A stretch of 64,000 nt of DNA, taken from contig BGKB01000111.1 of assembly GCA_003116975.1 (NCBI GenBank), forward strand, positions 124,001 to 188,000. The letters run 5' to 3'. The notes beneath the pieces were generated by a model that did not search any database, was not told the DNA's origin, and saw only the letters and a program-made list of their open reading frames with translations. The DNA is from Aurantiochytrium sp. KH105. Its lineage: Eukaryota > Sar > Bigyra > Thraustochytrida > Thraustochytriidae. A program made the position numbers and the translations under genes. Each line of letters starts with the position of its first letter. Position 1 is the first letter of the stretch. Below are positions 1 through 9,406 of this stretch, one piece after another.

Positions 1-2731
1 GAATGGATGGAATGGATGGAATGGATGCCCGGATAGATGGAGCCGCGAAATGGACGTCTGAATGGACTCCGCCCGCCCTCGCTGGCGCCCTCGAGCACCT
101 GGCGGCCGGGCGAGCGCGGGCTGGGGAGCGCCGGCGGCCGCTCCGACTCGGCCTCGTGCTCTCTCGCGTGCTTGCTTGCTTGCTGGCTTGCTTGCTTGCG
201 TGCTTGCTCGCTTGCGTGCGGAGAGGAGCGCAGGAGAAGTCCGCTTCGTTCGCGCGGTCTGCGCGCCGGCCGGCCTGGACGCAGAGGCTACACAGGCGCG
301 GCACACAGTGGCCGCAGCCGCGCCGGGTCCGTTATCGCGGCGGGCGGCCTCGCAAGAAGGGAAGGCCGCGAGCTCGAGCTCGTCTGCGGTCTGCAGTCTG
401 CTTGAAGGCGTGGCCGTAAGGGACTTTGTTTGTTCTGGTCTTGGTTAGAGGATGCGAGGTGAGCCGGCGCGAGGAGGCCCAACCCCCAAAAATTGCGACT
501 GATCTCGACGCCGTCGAGCGCGCGAGCGACAACGGGCCTGCCTGCCTGCCTGCCTGCCTGCCGCTGCGCCAGGCTCCGGAGCGCCGCGACGAGCGCGAAC
601 TCGCCAGCCAGCTAGCTGCGCGGGGCAAAGCGGAGCAAAGACGCGCGCGCGCACAGGCTTGAGTCGGGGCGCGAGACACAGACCCTGGATGGATAACGGA
701 AGGCCGCGCGTGCCCCCCTCGCCGCGACCGCCCGCGCCTCGGGGCTGGGAGCCTGCACACGTCCCGGGGGCGCGCACGGAGACCTCCCCGGGACTACCGT
801 CCGCGGTAGCGGCCGCCTAGGCGCGGAGAGACGATATGTCCGTTGAACCGGATCGGGCGCGCCACGTTCGTGTGGGGGGCGGAGGCCGCCGTACATGGAG
901 AGGCGGTGACAGCGGCAGCAGCAGGAGTAGCAATAGCTGCGCGGCGCCTTGATTCGTTTCAGGAGGAAAAGGGGGGAGGGAGGGGGTGGAAGAAAGAATG
1001 AAAAAGAAGTAAGAGAGACGGGGCGGGGGGCGGTGTCCATTCTCGAAGTTTTGGTGATGAAATTGTGAACGAGTTGCGAGACAACTGGCGCAGCTCGCCG
1101 GAATAAAATGGATGCCACCTCGTCAAAGCCGTTGCAGGGCTTCATGGGCTCTAACACCGTGCCACTTGGACCGCGAGTAACTCAGAGTCGAGCTTCCTCC
1201 CTTCCTTCTTACTTGTGGCCTGCCTGTAGGGAAGGTCTACATGGAAAGTCGCCGCCGCCTTCGTGCTCGAAATGGACGCGCGAGAGGAAAGTGGACATTG
1301 GCGAGCTAACGACTCTCTCCAATGGATTCAGCTGCGGTATGCGTTTGGTGAATGGAAGGAGCACGAGGGCATGCAGGCATACATCCATTTGCCACACGAT
1401 GATGATGATGATGGTGGTGAAGGTGGTGGTGTGTAACGAACAAATGTTAGGCCTTGCCATGATTCCGCGAGAGCGCGCGCTTAGCGCTGGCTTGCCCTTA
1501 CATTGTCTCCAAGAGAGAAATAGAGGCTTAGGCTTCTGGACGCAATTGATTACAGATGGGCATACTAGTGATGTGTAATCTCATCGGCGCAATCGCTGCT
1601 CCCTAGGCCTTGAGTCTTATTTGTACAGATTTGGGTGGACGGACAGTCCACCTTCCTTTCCTTAGGCCTATTCATCTCCCAACCCACCTACCGAGGAAGT
1701 AGCAGAGAGGCAGACAGACCAACACCCTCACTTGTCCCAAGTAAGCTGATCGACAAGAACAATAGGCCTAGCAGCAGCAAGAACAACACTTTTGTTCGTT
1801 CCTAGGAGTCCTCTTTCTTACGAAAGAATGATCTTCCACCGACGCACGCGACTGCCTTAGCATTGGGACGGATGGCGCGGCGAGAGCGTGGAGCCTAGCA
1901 CAACCCGTGTTCGAGGCGAATGAACGCAAATGCTCAAGAAGCCCAAAGATTTGGTGGGTGGGATTGAATGCGTTCAGATTCGAGTGGCAAAAGAATCGCT
2001 GGGGGTTTTCCCTTTTTCTTTATCCAGATTATGTAGCTTCGCACCGTCCAGCGTGCCTGGCAATGCCAATCTGTCAATTGAGCATTGTAAAAGGTGTTTA
2101 AGGACTTGGGTCATCAGCTTGCTTGCTTGCTTGCTTATTTGCTTGCTTGCTTGCTTATTTGCTTGCTTGCTTGCTTATTTGCTTGCTTGCTTGCTTATTT
2201 GCTTACTTGCAAGTTGCAAAATTCGTGCCCAAATCCAAATTTCGTCTTGCCACTTGAGCGAATTTTTTGTTCTCCGTGTCAGGCTCGACATTTTGCCTCT
2301 TTCTTGATGTAAAAACATCGCGGGACATCTGGTCCATAGTGCTCCGTTGCTCGCGACGACGCTGTCAAAGGCTTTACAGATTTTTAGACAGTCTTGGGAC
2401 CTGACCAAGAAAACCGCTGCCGCTCACGTCTTGCATATATTTCTTCGGTTTCGACATGCTTATAATCTCCGTGCCCTGCCGTTGATTAAGCCCAATAGAT
2501 AGAGGCTACTGCCTTTTGCCATTTCCTTCTTCTTGAGCAATCATCGCTCCTGCCTGGCTGGCTTTTCGGCTATTCTTCACAACTCTCCATTGCACAAGTA
2601 GGCTAGGCCTAGGCCAAGCTCCGCTTGTGCTTCTGAGTCGCCCATACAATGACGCGTGAGCCCCAGCGCCAGGAAGAGAGAAAGATCAAAAGCACTTTCC
2701 CGGGGACGCGAGCGTGGAGAAAGAAGACGCG
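1..2731. other. Non-coding region with simple repeats
   Basis: I see no gene that can be supported. The first 800 bases are very GC-rich and give overlapping open frames in all phases, which is what composition alone would produce. Visible structures are a GGAATGGAT-type repeat at the left edge, a CTTG-type run at about 165-215, a GATGATGATG/GGTGGTG stretch near 1400, and several copies of the palindrome AGGCCTA (near 1447, 1605, 1663, 1763 and 2604). The 3' part may hold the promoter and 5' leader of the YccF-domain gene starting at 2732. Confidence 0.6.
2116..2215. repeat. 20-bp minisatellite of GCTT units broken by ATTT
   Basis: Four near-identical 20-bp units are visible, each made of four GCTT tetramers ending in ATTT, followed by a decayed fifth unit (GCTTACTTGC). 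The tetramer is the same as in other CTTG/CAAG arrays of this window. Nothing suggests that it is coding, although open frames run through it because the repeat has no stop in some phases. Confidence 0.85.
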
Positions 2732-3685
2732 ATGCCTGCGCACGGACGCGCCGCCGAGGAAGGCCGCGGGGGCCATAACGGGTCGCAGGCAGGCCATTCG
2801 GCCCGCGGCGCCAACAGCAGCGCGCAGGGAAACGCGCACTGGGGTCAGACTCATGGTGAAGAGCACCAGGAGACCATCGACATTGTCGAGCGCTCGCGCG
2901 AGTGGCGAGACGAAGACCGGCGCGGAGGCCTAAGCTGGCTAGGGAATATCTTCTGGCTGCTTGCGTGCGGAGGCTTCGGTGTTGCTTTGGTGTACTATTT
3001 AATAGGCGCGCTCTTCATGTGCTCGGTGATCCTCTCACCCTTTGGCGCCCAACTCTTCAAACTCGGTTCCTTGGCACTCTTCCCCTTTGGTCGCAATATT
3101 GTTAACGTCATCGCAGACGAGGAATCAGGCATGATGCTCCCTTCGGACGCAGGCTGCTTCGAGCCGTGTTGCTGCGTCGGCTCGGCGACGGACGAACACG
3201 GTCGCCCGGTCCGAGGCCGAGGTTGCTGTTCCTGCTGCGGTTGCTGCGGGTATTGCAATTGCTTTGGTCGAGGTCTACTTTTCTTGGCATCTCTTGTATG
3301 GCTTCCTATCGGTCTGGCACTCGCCCTAGTTCACCTCGGCTTGGGTATTGCTCTCTGCATCACTGTCCTTGGAATCCCCTTTGGTCTCCAGCATTTCAAG
3401 CTCGCTAGGCTAGCTCTCTGTCCTTTCGGCAAATTGGACGATAATGGCCTTCATCCCGTAGAGACCATCGTGCAAACCATTCGACGCGAGCCTGTTTTCG
3501 AGGCTCTCCCCGTCAGTGAGGATGAGACCGGGCACGCCACGCAGACCTATGCTGAGCCTTTGCTGGGTCAAGTCGTGTCGCAGACATCTCAGGCAAGAGC
3601 TTCGGGTGCATCGAGGGCGGAAGCGTCCCATTATTCTTCTGAAAACGCGGCATCTGCGCCGCCTCCACTCCCCCCACGCAAGTGA
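2732..3685 (+). CDS. YccF-domain (DUF307) membrane protein
   Basis: The protein of about 317 residues has two copies of the YccF inner-membrane motif: a hydrophobic helix followed by a segment ending in a G-x-P/S-FG-x-Q-x-FKL-x-x-LAL-x-PFG pattern. In the first copy this reads SPFGAQLFKLGSLALFPFG and in the second IPFGLQHFKLARLALCPFG. Between them lies an unusual cysteine-rich linker with many CC and CG pairs, possibly palmitoylated (inference). The N-terminus is polar and the C-terminal tail is Pro/Ser-rich. I chose the ATG at 2732; the frame is open further upstream but has only a GTG there. YccF proteins are mostly bacterial and of unknown function, so the role here is unknown, presumably in a membrane. 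Confidence 0.8.
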   Translation: MPAHGRAAEEGRGGHNGSQAGHSARGANSSAQGNAHWGQTHGEEHQETIDIVERSREWRDEDRRGGLSWLGNIFWLLACGGFGVALVYYLIGALFMCSVILSPFGAQLFKLGSLALFPFGRNIVNVIADEESGMMLPSDAGCFEPCCCVGSATDEHGRPVRGRGCCSCCGCCGYCNCFGRGLLFLASLVWLPIGLALALVHLGLGIALCITVLGIPFGLQHFKLARLALCPFGKLDDNGLHPVETIVQTIRREPVFEALPVSEDETGHATQTYAEPLLGQVVSQTSQARASGASRAEASHYSSENAASAPPPLPPRK

Positions 3686-4452
3686 AAAAGGACTCTTGCT
3701 CGCACAGACACGGGCATATGGCTTTTGTGAATGTTGCTTGTTGTCCCCCCCCCGCCCTTCAGAACAATACTACGCGATGGAATGGAATGGAATGAAAATG
3801 GAAAAGGGAAAAGAGAATTCTGCGGCTCGTTGCGACTTATCTGGAATGCAATACGCTTTCAAGAAGCAGGATTGTCCTTCATGGTCGTGTGATCATCAAT
3901 CTCTTCCTCCTTCCGAGTCTCTCAAATTCTGCATCTGAATAAATCAGGGTATACTCTATACATATCGATCACACTTGGCTTAAACTTCTTGTTCCCGACC
4001 CGGTGACAGCGCGACCACAGAATTCGGCTCCCTTTTATTCCTTGCTGTCAGCTGCGTCACAGTGTAATGTAAGTCAAATTTTTGCAGCGTTATGCGGCGT
4101 TTCGGGAACTCGGTGACAGCGCGACCACAGAATTCGGCTCCCTTTTATTCCTTGCTGTCAGCTGCGTCACAGTGTAATGTAAGTCAAATTTTTGCAGCGT
4201 TATGCGGCGTTGGGTAAAATCCGTGTCTTCCACTTGTGGTCGGACCTTGCTTGCAAGAGATGAGACCTTTTGACAGCAAAGACATAACTGCGTGCGGTGC
4301 GAGGCGAGAGGCACACGAGCAAGGCACGGCGGCGCGCGCGTCAACAAAGGCTTTGCTTCCTTCATCCGCGCGCCTTTTCGACTGGCCGACCGTCAGCGCA
4401 GTCTGCAAGCAAAAGGATCGATCACACACGCCGAAGCTGAGGCGACGCCACC
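3686..4452. other. Intergenic region containing a tandem duplication
   Basis: This is the 3' flank of the YccF gene and the promoter region of the phosphopantetheine adenylyltransferase gene. A C-run and GGAATGGAATGG-type simple sequence lie near 3745-3800, and a possible AATAAA polyadenylation signal lies at about 3940. The perfect repeat at 4001-4211 is described separately. Confidence 0.6.
4001..4211. repeat. Perfect 101-bp tandem direct repeat upstream of the PPAT gene
   Basis: Positions 4001-4101 and 4111-4211 are identical over 101 bases, with a 9-base spacer (period 110). Each copy begins CGGTGACAGC, contains TGACAGC and its inverse GCTGTCA about 40 bases apart, and ends TATGCGGCGTT. 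Identity between the copies implies a recent duplication or ongoing conversion. The second copy ends about 240 bases before the ATG at 4453, so the promoter elements of that gene may be duplicated. Confidence 0.95.
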
Positions 4453-5451
4453 ATGGTCGGCACCAGCGTGTTGGAGCTGACGCGAGCGGCGACGCTGACG
4501 GAGGCGTGCGTGGACAAGGGCAGGAATGCATCGTCCGTGTCGACAGTTATCAACGCCAAGCTTCTCGTAGAGGCTGTACGCGAGACGAGCAAGAAGCTCT
4601 TCGTCGTCTTCTCTGGCCAGGGCGACGATGCTGGCAAAACCGACCAAGAGGACCTCACGCGGCGCTACATGCCGACTCTATACAACGAGCTCTGGGATGC
4701 AGCTCTCGAGACGGGCCAGACGGGACTAGACTTCGTCGTTCTCCTAGGCAGCACCTCGCTCGACGCCTTTCTTAAATCCGACGCAGGAAGTGGCGTGGAG
4801 GTCATCTTCAACGCCGGAATCAAAATTGACAAGGCGGCCGCGACCTCGGCCCCATCGTCTGCAACGGGTGGCGCTGTGGCGGTTCGTTCGCTCGATGAAA
4901 AGCTTCAGGAAGAAGCCTTTGGGGTCTCGTTTGTCTTGTACGACAATGCAAGCGACTCCCTCGGGCAGTACCGCAAGGTTGCCGTGGGCGGAACCTTTGA
5001 TCATTTTCATGGCGGCCACAAGAAGCTGTTGGCCATTTGCATTTCCGTTTGCTCAGAAGAGCTTACCGTTGGCGTCACGGACGACTCCATGCTTGGCGAG
5101 AAGAAGCTGCGCGAGTACATCGAGGACGTCGACATTCGCAAAAATCACGTGCAAACCTACTTTTCCACACTCGCGCCAGCCTCGCTGCGCGCCAACATTG
5201 TGCTTATTCAAGACGTTTGGGGCCCCACCGTTGTGGACAAGGATATTGAGGCAATTGTGGTGTCCACCGAAACGCTCAAGGGAGCGCGCCTCATCAACGA
5301 AGAGCGCGCTAAGCGCGATATGGCACCGCTCAAGGTCATTGCTGTCTCCCGCAGCAACGTATACACCCTCTCGTCAACATTTATGCGTCGTTTGCGCGCG
5401 GATCAGACTCAGGCTTCCTCATCGTCGTCTTCTTCCTCATCGAACATCTAG
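4453..5451 (+). CDS. Phosphopantetheine adenylyltransferase (coenzyme A synthesis)
   Basis: This enzyme is expected to transfer AMP from ATP to 4'-phosphopantetheine, giving dephospho-CoA in CoA synthesis. Near residues 176-195 the protein shows the eukaryotic PPAT nucleotide-binding signature (VAVGGTFDHFHGGHKKLL) with its His...GGH motif, and near the C-terminus the matching SNVYTLSSTFMRR segment. The first 170 residues are an N-terminal extension like that of the eukaryotic and archaeal type. At 332 residues it is far shorter than animal bifunctional CoA synthase and lacks a dephospho-CoA kinase domain, so it looks monofunctional. The start ATG lies in an ideal GCCACCATGG context. The tail is a run of serines. 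Confidence 0.9.
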   Translation: MVGTSVLELTRAATLTEACVDKGRNASSVSTVINAKLLVEAVRETSKKLFVVFSGQGDDAGKTDQEDLTRRYMPTLYNELWDAALETGQTGLDFVVLLGSTSLDAFLKSDAGSGVEVIFNAGIKIDKAAATSAPSSATGGAVAVRSLDEKLQEEAFGVSFVLYDNASDSLGQYRKVAVGGTFDHFHGGHKKLLAICISVCSEELTVGVTDDSMLGEKKLREYIEDVDIRKNHVQTYFSTLAPASLRANIVLIQDVWGPTVVDKDIEAIVVSTETLKGARLINEERAKRDMAPLKVIAVSRSNVYTLSSTFMRRLRADQTQASSSSSSSSSNI

Positions 5452-5860
5452 AAAGAGCTTACTTTATCAGAAAAACTGTGTGTCATGAACTGCTCTGGGC
5501 GTTGCCTATTTCTCCTTTTCAAGGCGCGCCGTGATCGCACGGCAACATATTTTTACGCGCTCCATGTTGCTTGCGCGTCAGCGAGCGAGGAGCCTACGTC
5601 GTTCTTTCAGTCACCCTGTGACTCTTCATACGCACGACAGCTTTCTTTGGCCAGTGTTTGATTGACGAAACATGATTTCAATTTTTTTCGTTGCTACTTT
5701 CCTCTTTCTCTTGTTGGAGAGAAGGGCGAGGGCAGAGAGAATGAGTGATAAGTTCCAAAAAGAAGCTTTGACACCCATGGCTTCAGATGCCATTTGCTTT
5801 TTCAAAAAACGAAACGACATTTGCTTCGGACGCATAAGACGTCATTTACTTCAGAGGCGT
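5452..5860. other. Intergenic region between convergent genes
   Basis: The 3' ends of the PPAT gene and the LtrA-like gene face each other here. I see T-rich stretches and small repeats of CATTTGCTT, but no gene. Confidence 0.6.
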
Positions 5861-8332
5861 CTACAGACTTCCAGCGTTGGGCCCAGCGTCGGGACCACGT
5901 TTCTTGTCTGCATCGCGATGACGTCTTGCTTTGTTCCTCGATTTCCTCAATTTGGTCTTTTTCCTTGACGACGCGTTGCATTTGATAAGGACCCGCAACC
6001 CGTCCTGAATATCGTGGTGCGGATAGCGATGCATAAGGTCGAGAAGGTCGGCCTGTAATTCTGGATTTCTCAAAAGATGTCGTTCTAGTTCAACGTTGTC
6101 GACTGCCTCTTGTTCACCCACTTCTTCATCGTAGTCGTCGTCCTCCTCCTCGGCGACAGCATCTTTGTCGTCTTCGTGGCGTTGGCCCTTCTTGGAGCGT
6201 CCTTGAGGTTTGTTGACGCGAATGCCGTGAGGCACGGCATCTTCGCTCTTGAGCATGGATCCAAAGGAGAAGGTGTGCTTGAAAGACTCCTCAATGCGTT
6301 GGCGGTGCTTTTCCATGATGGCAACAACGCCAGGCGCGACCTGCGCACTACCGCCCGCAGCCGGGCTTTCGTCATCACTTGGGCCCGTTCGTGCGGCTGC
6401 CGTGCGTGCAAGGGGGCGTGAGAGCGCCTCTGCGGCTGCCGGCATGCTCGCTGCGTGGTGTATTGCCCGATGCGGGGCATGATTATGCATTTCTTGCACT
6501 GTGAGAATATGATCGTCAATGCTATCCCGTCGACTCGATTTCTTTTTCTTGCCTTTCCCTGCGTGAGAAAGGCGGCGAGACGAGACATTGACGAGGTGCA
6601 GCGATCGGAGATACTTTTCGTCACTTTCATTCTCCTTGGAAATGCGATGCCAGAGGTCATGGGTGAAGACCTGCAAGGTGCAAATGCCCAGAGCTACGCT
6701 CACGACAACATAGCTCTTGAGATGAAATGGTACGACGACGAGAAGTGCTATCGAGAGCATAAAGTTGCCGGTATACGTGAAGAGTTTGAGGTTGCGAATC
6801 CGAGGTGGGAGTGAAAGGAACTCGCGATGAAGGCCGTTGTGCAAAAAGGAGGCAAGCCACACGAGCACGAGCAGGGAGCTCGTAGAGATGCAAAAGAACC
6901 ACGTATAGTGCGCGTACTCTGGTTTTCCAATGGCGTAGCTATTCTTCAAGAGCTCTTTGAGACCGATGCCGACGCAGACAATGAGGCTAGACTCAACCGG
7001 CTGCAGCTGCAGCCATATGAAACCACGCCGCACAGACTGGTTCAACGCGTGCCCCTGCGCCTTAAAGGGTTGGCTTGAATAGTACAAAATACGAAGCGCT
7101 GCCATGAGAAGGTATGCCGGGACAAACGTCAGGTACCGCTCGAGCATTTGGTCGAAATTGACAATAATGATTTGCATCACGCCCTCGCCGAGCATAAGCA
7201 TTGTCCACTCGCCATATCGATGCGTGCAGTACTCGATGTGCATGGGGACGGCGTGCAACCTCACCTTGTCCGATTGACGCAGGTAAAGAGCTCGCGAAAG
7301 CTCAAGGCCGACTTCAAAAATTGTCGATGCAGAGAGGCATAACGAGACGTAGACGGCATCAAATCGCATGACCACGAGCGCAAGCGCGCCAAGCAGGGGA
7401 ATGGACCCGAGTAAAAGTTCGGCCGAAAAGGCCTCTGATTGGCGCCGAACGATGACTTTGTCACTGTAAGCGTAGAGCTCAAGCCAGCGCAGGAGATGGA
7501 AGAATTGGTGAGCGACCTTGCAGGAAACGACACCAAGAAGCTGGCTATTAGAACTGTCTTCAAAGTCTGCGACGGTGACGCTCAAATGTCCGGCCATGAG
7601 AGCGACAATGAGCACCTCGAAGATGTCAAAGATTTTGTGCGCAATGTCGTCACTGTTGAATCGCGAGGAAAAGTGGAGTTTGAGCGACCAGCACTCGTGC
7701 AGAACGGCGAAAGTGGTGTAAAAGTAAAAGAAGCCGATCCAACGCTTGGTGAGCAAGGTGTCTGATATCAGTTTGCCTTCTTGGAAGGCGGTGCCCACGA
7801 AGACGAGATCCATGAAGAGATCGGCCCAATTTACGCGGTGCTCCTTTTGCTTTTGTCCCCAGTCGTGCGTGGTTTCTGGAGTCGCGTACAGGCCGCTACC
7901 GACGCCCTGGCGCTTCTGGATGATTCGAGAGTACTCGAGGAGAGACTGACGAATGTCCTCGACAAAGGCCGGATCGAGACCTTGCCCAGAACTTCCTACC
8001 GAGCTTGATCTGCGTCGCCTGCGAAAAGACGAGCGCATGAACGACTTGCGAAAAGTCTCTGCCGTCGACCTTCTCCTCTGCTTCGCGGTCTCGGACTGAG
8101 TCTCTGTATTGTCCTCCTCGTCGTCATCGCGTTCGTTCATGCCCATGACCGAGTCTGCGCTTTTGCTGCGCATCCGTCCCAGCTCAGGCACGTTTACCTC
8201 GACCTCGACTTCGTCGCAGCTGTCCAGATCGCCGTCGAGCTCGCGGGCATCGACGTCTTCGTCGTCCAGTTCTTCGTCGAAGCTGCCCGTTCGCGGCATC
8301 ACCGCGCTGTCGTCCTTGGCGCGCCGCGGCAT
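5861..8332 (-). CDS. LtrA-like (low temperature requirement A family) multi-pass membrane protein
   Basis: The protein has 823 residues. The first 150 are acidic and then Arg/Ser-rich, probably cytosolic. The core (about residues 165-560) carries the family hallmarks: an entry segment close to NWADLFMDLVFVGTAF, matching the LtrA start ELFFDLVFVFA, and later a HRYGEWTMLMLGEGVMQI segment matching the H-x-x-ER-x-G-x-x-x-x-x-LGE motif. Many hydrophobic helices follow. The C-terminal 250 residues are charged, with poly-acidic and Lys/Arg clusters. LtrA was named from Listeria growth at low temperature; its molecular function is not settled, and some related eukaryotic proteins also carry it. The start is ATG with an open frame and no intron needed. 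The long charged tails are unusual compared with bacterial LtrA (about 350-400 residues). Confidence 0.75.
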   Translation of the reverse strand: MPRRAKDDSAVMPRTGSFDEELDDEDVDARELDGDLDSCDEVEVEVNVPELGRMRSKSADSVMGMNERDDDEEDNTETQSETAKQRRRSTAETFRKSFMRSSFRRRRRSSSVGSSGQGLDPAFVEDIRQSLLEYSRIIQKRQGVGSGLYATPETTHDWGQKQKEHRVNWADLFMDLVFVGTAFQEGKLISDTLLTKRWIGFFYFYTTFAVLHECWSLKLHFSSRFNSDDIAHKIFDIFEVLIVALMAGHLSVTVADFEDSSNSQLLGVVSCKVAHQFFHLLRWLELYAYSDKVIVRRQSEAFSAELLLGSIPLLGALALVVMRFDAVYVSLCLSASTIFEVGLELSRALYLRQSDKVRLHAVPMHIEYCTHRYGEWTMLMLGEGVMQIIIVNFDQMLERYLTFVPAYLLMAALRILYYSSQPFKAQGHALNQSVRRGFIWLQLQPVESSLIVCVGIGLKELLKNSYAIGKPEYAHYTWFFCISTSSLLVLVWLASFLHNGLHREFLSLPPRIRNLKLFTYTGNFMLSIALLVVVPFHLKSYVVVSVALGICTLQVFTHDLWHRISKENESDEKYLRSLHLVNVSSRRLSHAGKGKKKKSSRRDSIDDHILTVQEMHNHAPHRAIHHAASMPAAAEALSRPLARTAAARTGPSDDESPAAGGSAQVAPGVVAIMEKHRQRIEESFKHTFSFGSMLKSEDAVPHGIRVNKPQGRSKKGQRHEDDKDAVAEEEDDDYDEEVGEQEAVDNVELERHLLRNPELQADLLDLMHRYPHHDIQDGLRVLIKCNASSRKKTKLRKSRNKARRHRDADKKRGPDAGPNAGSL

Positions 8333-8649
8333 CCTTGCCCCTGCGCCACGTACGTCTTCACGCGGTGTGCTCCGCTCCCCGCGCAGCTGCGCCTGCGCCC
8401 TTGCGTCCGCCCTCGCGCCCTCGCGCCCTCGCGCGCAGCCCCTCCTTTTCTAGGTTTGCTTCGAGTAGTAGTACCACCCCTCGTGCACGTGCACGTGCTC
8501 GCGCTCGTGCTCGTGCTCGTGCTCGTTCTGATCAACGATGGGCGTGCGGGTGGTCGCTGCAAGCTACGCACGCCTCGCCGACACCTCTCGGCCGCGGCTG
8601 CGCGGTCGTCGAGTTGCGTGCTTGCCAGTGCTAGCTGGCTTGCTTGCTG

Positions 8650-8702
<53 letters not shown>

Positions 8703-9406
8703 ACAATGAGCGCGTGCGTAGGTCCTCGCGACTCGGGACTTCTCGTCGCGGTGCACTAGTAATCGGAGCTGCCGCTTGGCGCACCCCGCAGGACATGGGC
8801 CGTGCGCTGTAAGCGCGAACAATCAGTGCAGCACTTGCGCCAGCCGCAGTGGCCGGTGGTCACGGCCAGCCAGCCATTGAGACGATCATCGATCGGCATC
8901 ATGAGCAGCAACGATCGCCGACGTAGCAATGAAGGACGACGAGAACAGCAACCAGCGACACACACGCATCTGCATGCATTTAGGCATCTCGGAGGCCAAA
9001 AACAGAACTCCGGGGCCGAAAAGCCGAGAACTGCCAAGGCTAGCGAGAGTCTGCATGAGAAGGAGGATGTTGACATCGGGCCCGAGCCGCCACGCGAGCG
9101 ACTGCGACGAGCAAGCTGCAAAGGAAGCGAGCAGCTTCGCCGTAACGGGGAGGATGGGTGAAGAGGACGTCTTTAGGGCCAAAAGCTTCGAAAGGCTGTA
9201 CGTAGCAGGCAGTAGGCCAAAATGCGAACGAAATGTCGCTAACGGCAGAGGAGGGATGTATTATGAGAACAAAGAAATCGAGACTTTCTATGTTATGGGG
9301 GAAATAACAAGTATAGTAGTCGCGATTGTCTGACTAATATTATAACACGCCTTGCCTTGGTTACTCTGCGGGTTGCAACACCTTGGTGAAGAGCACGATC
9401 AATCAT
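8333..9406. other. Intergenic region with GCTT array; leader of the LtrA-like gene
   Basis: The left half is the promoter and 5' leader of the LtrA-like gene on the minus strand. It includes a CGTGCTCGTGCTCGTG run near 8490-8530. From about 8750 to 9406 I see no gene: open frames are present on both strands but lack recognisable features or consistent codon use. A weak AATAAC/ATATTATAACACG A/T-rich patch near 9300-9345 may belong to the 3' end of the GH5 gene. Confidence 0.5.
8636..8703. repeat. (GCTT)n / (AAGC)n tetranucleotide microsatellite
   Basis: About 16 nearly pure GCTT units, with one GGCTT interruption, lie roughly 305-370 bases upstream of the start of the minus-strand LtrA-like gene. 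In the sense of that gene it reads AAGC repeated. The same tetramer appears in other 5' regions in this window. Confidence 0.9.

Noticed and set aside
3-777. Several overlapping open frames at the left edge
   Set aside because: They run through CTTG repeats and GC-rich sequence; no protein signature.
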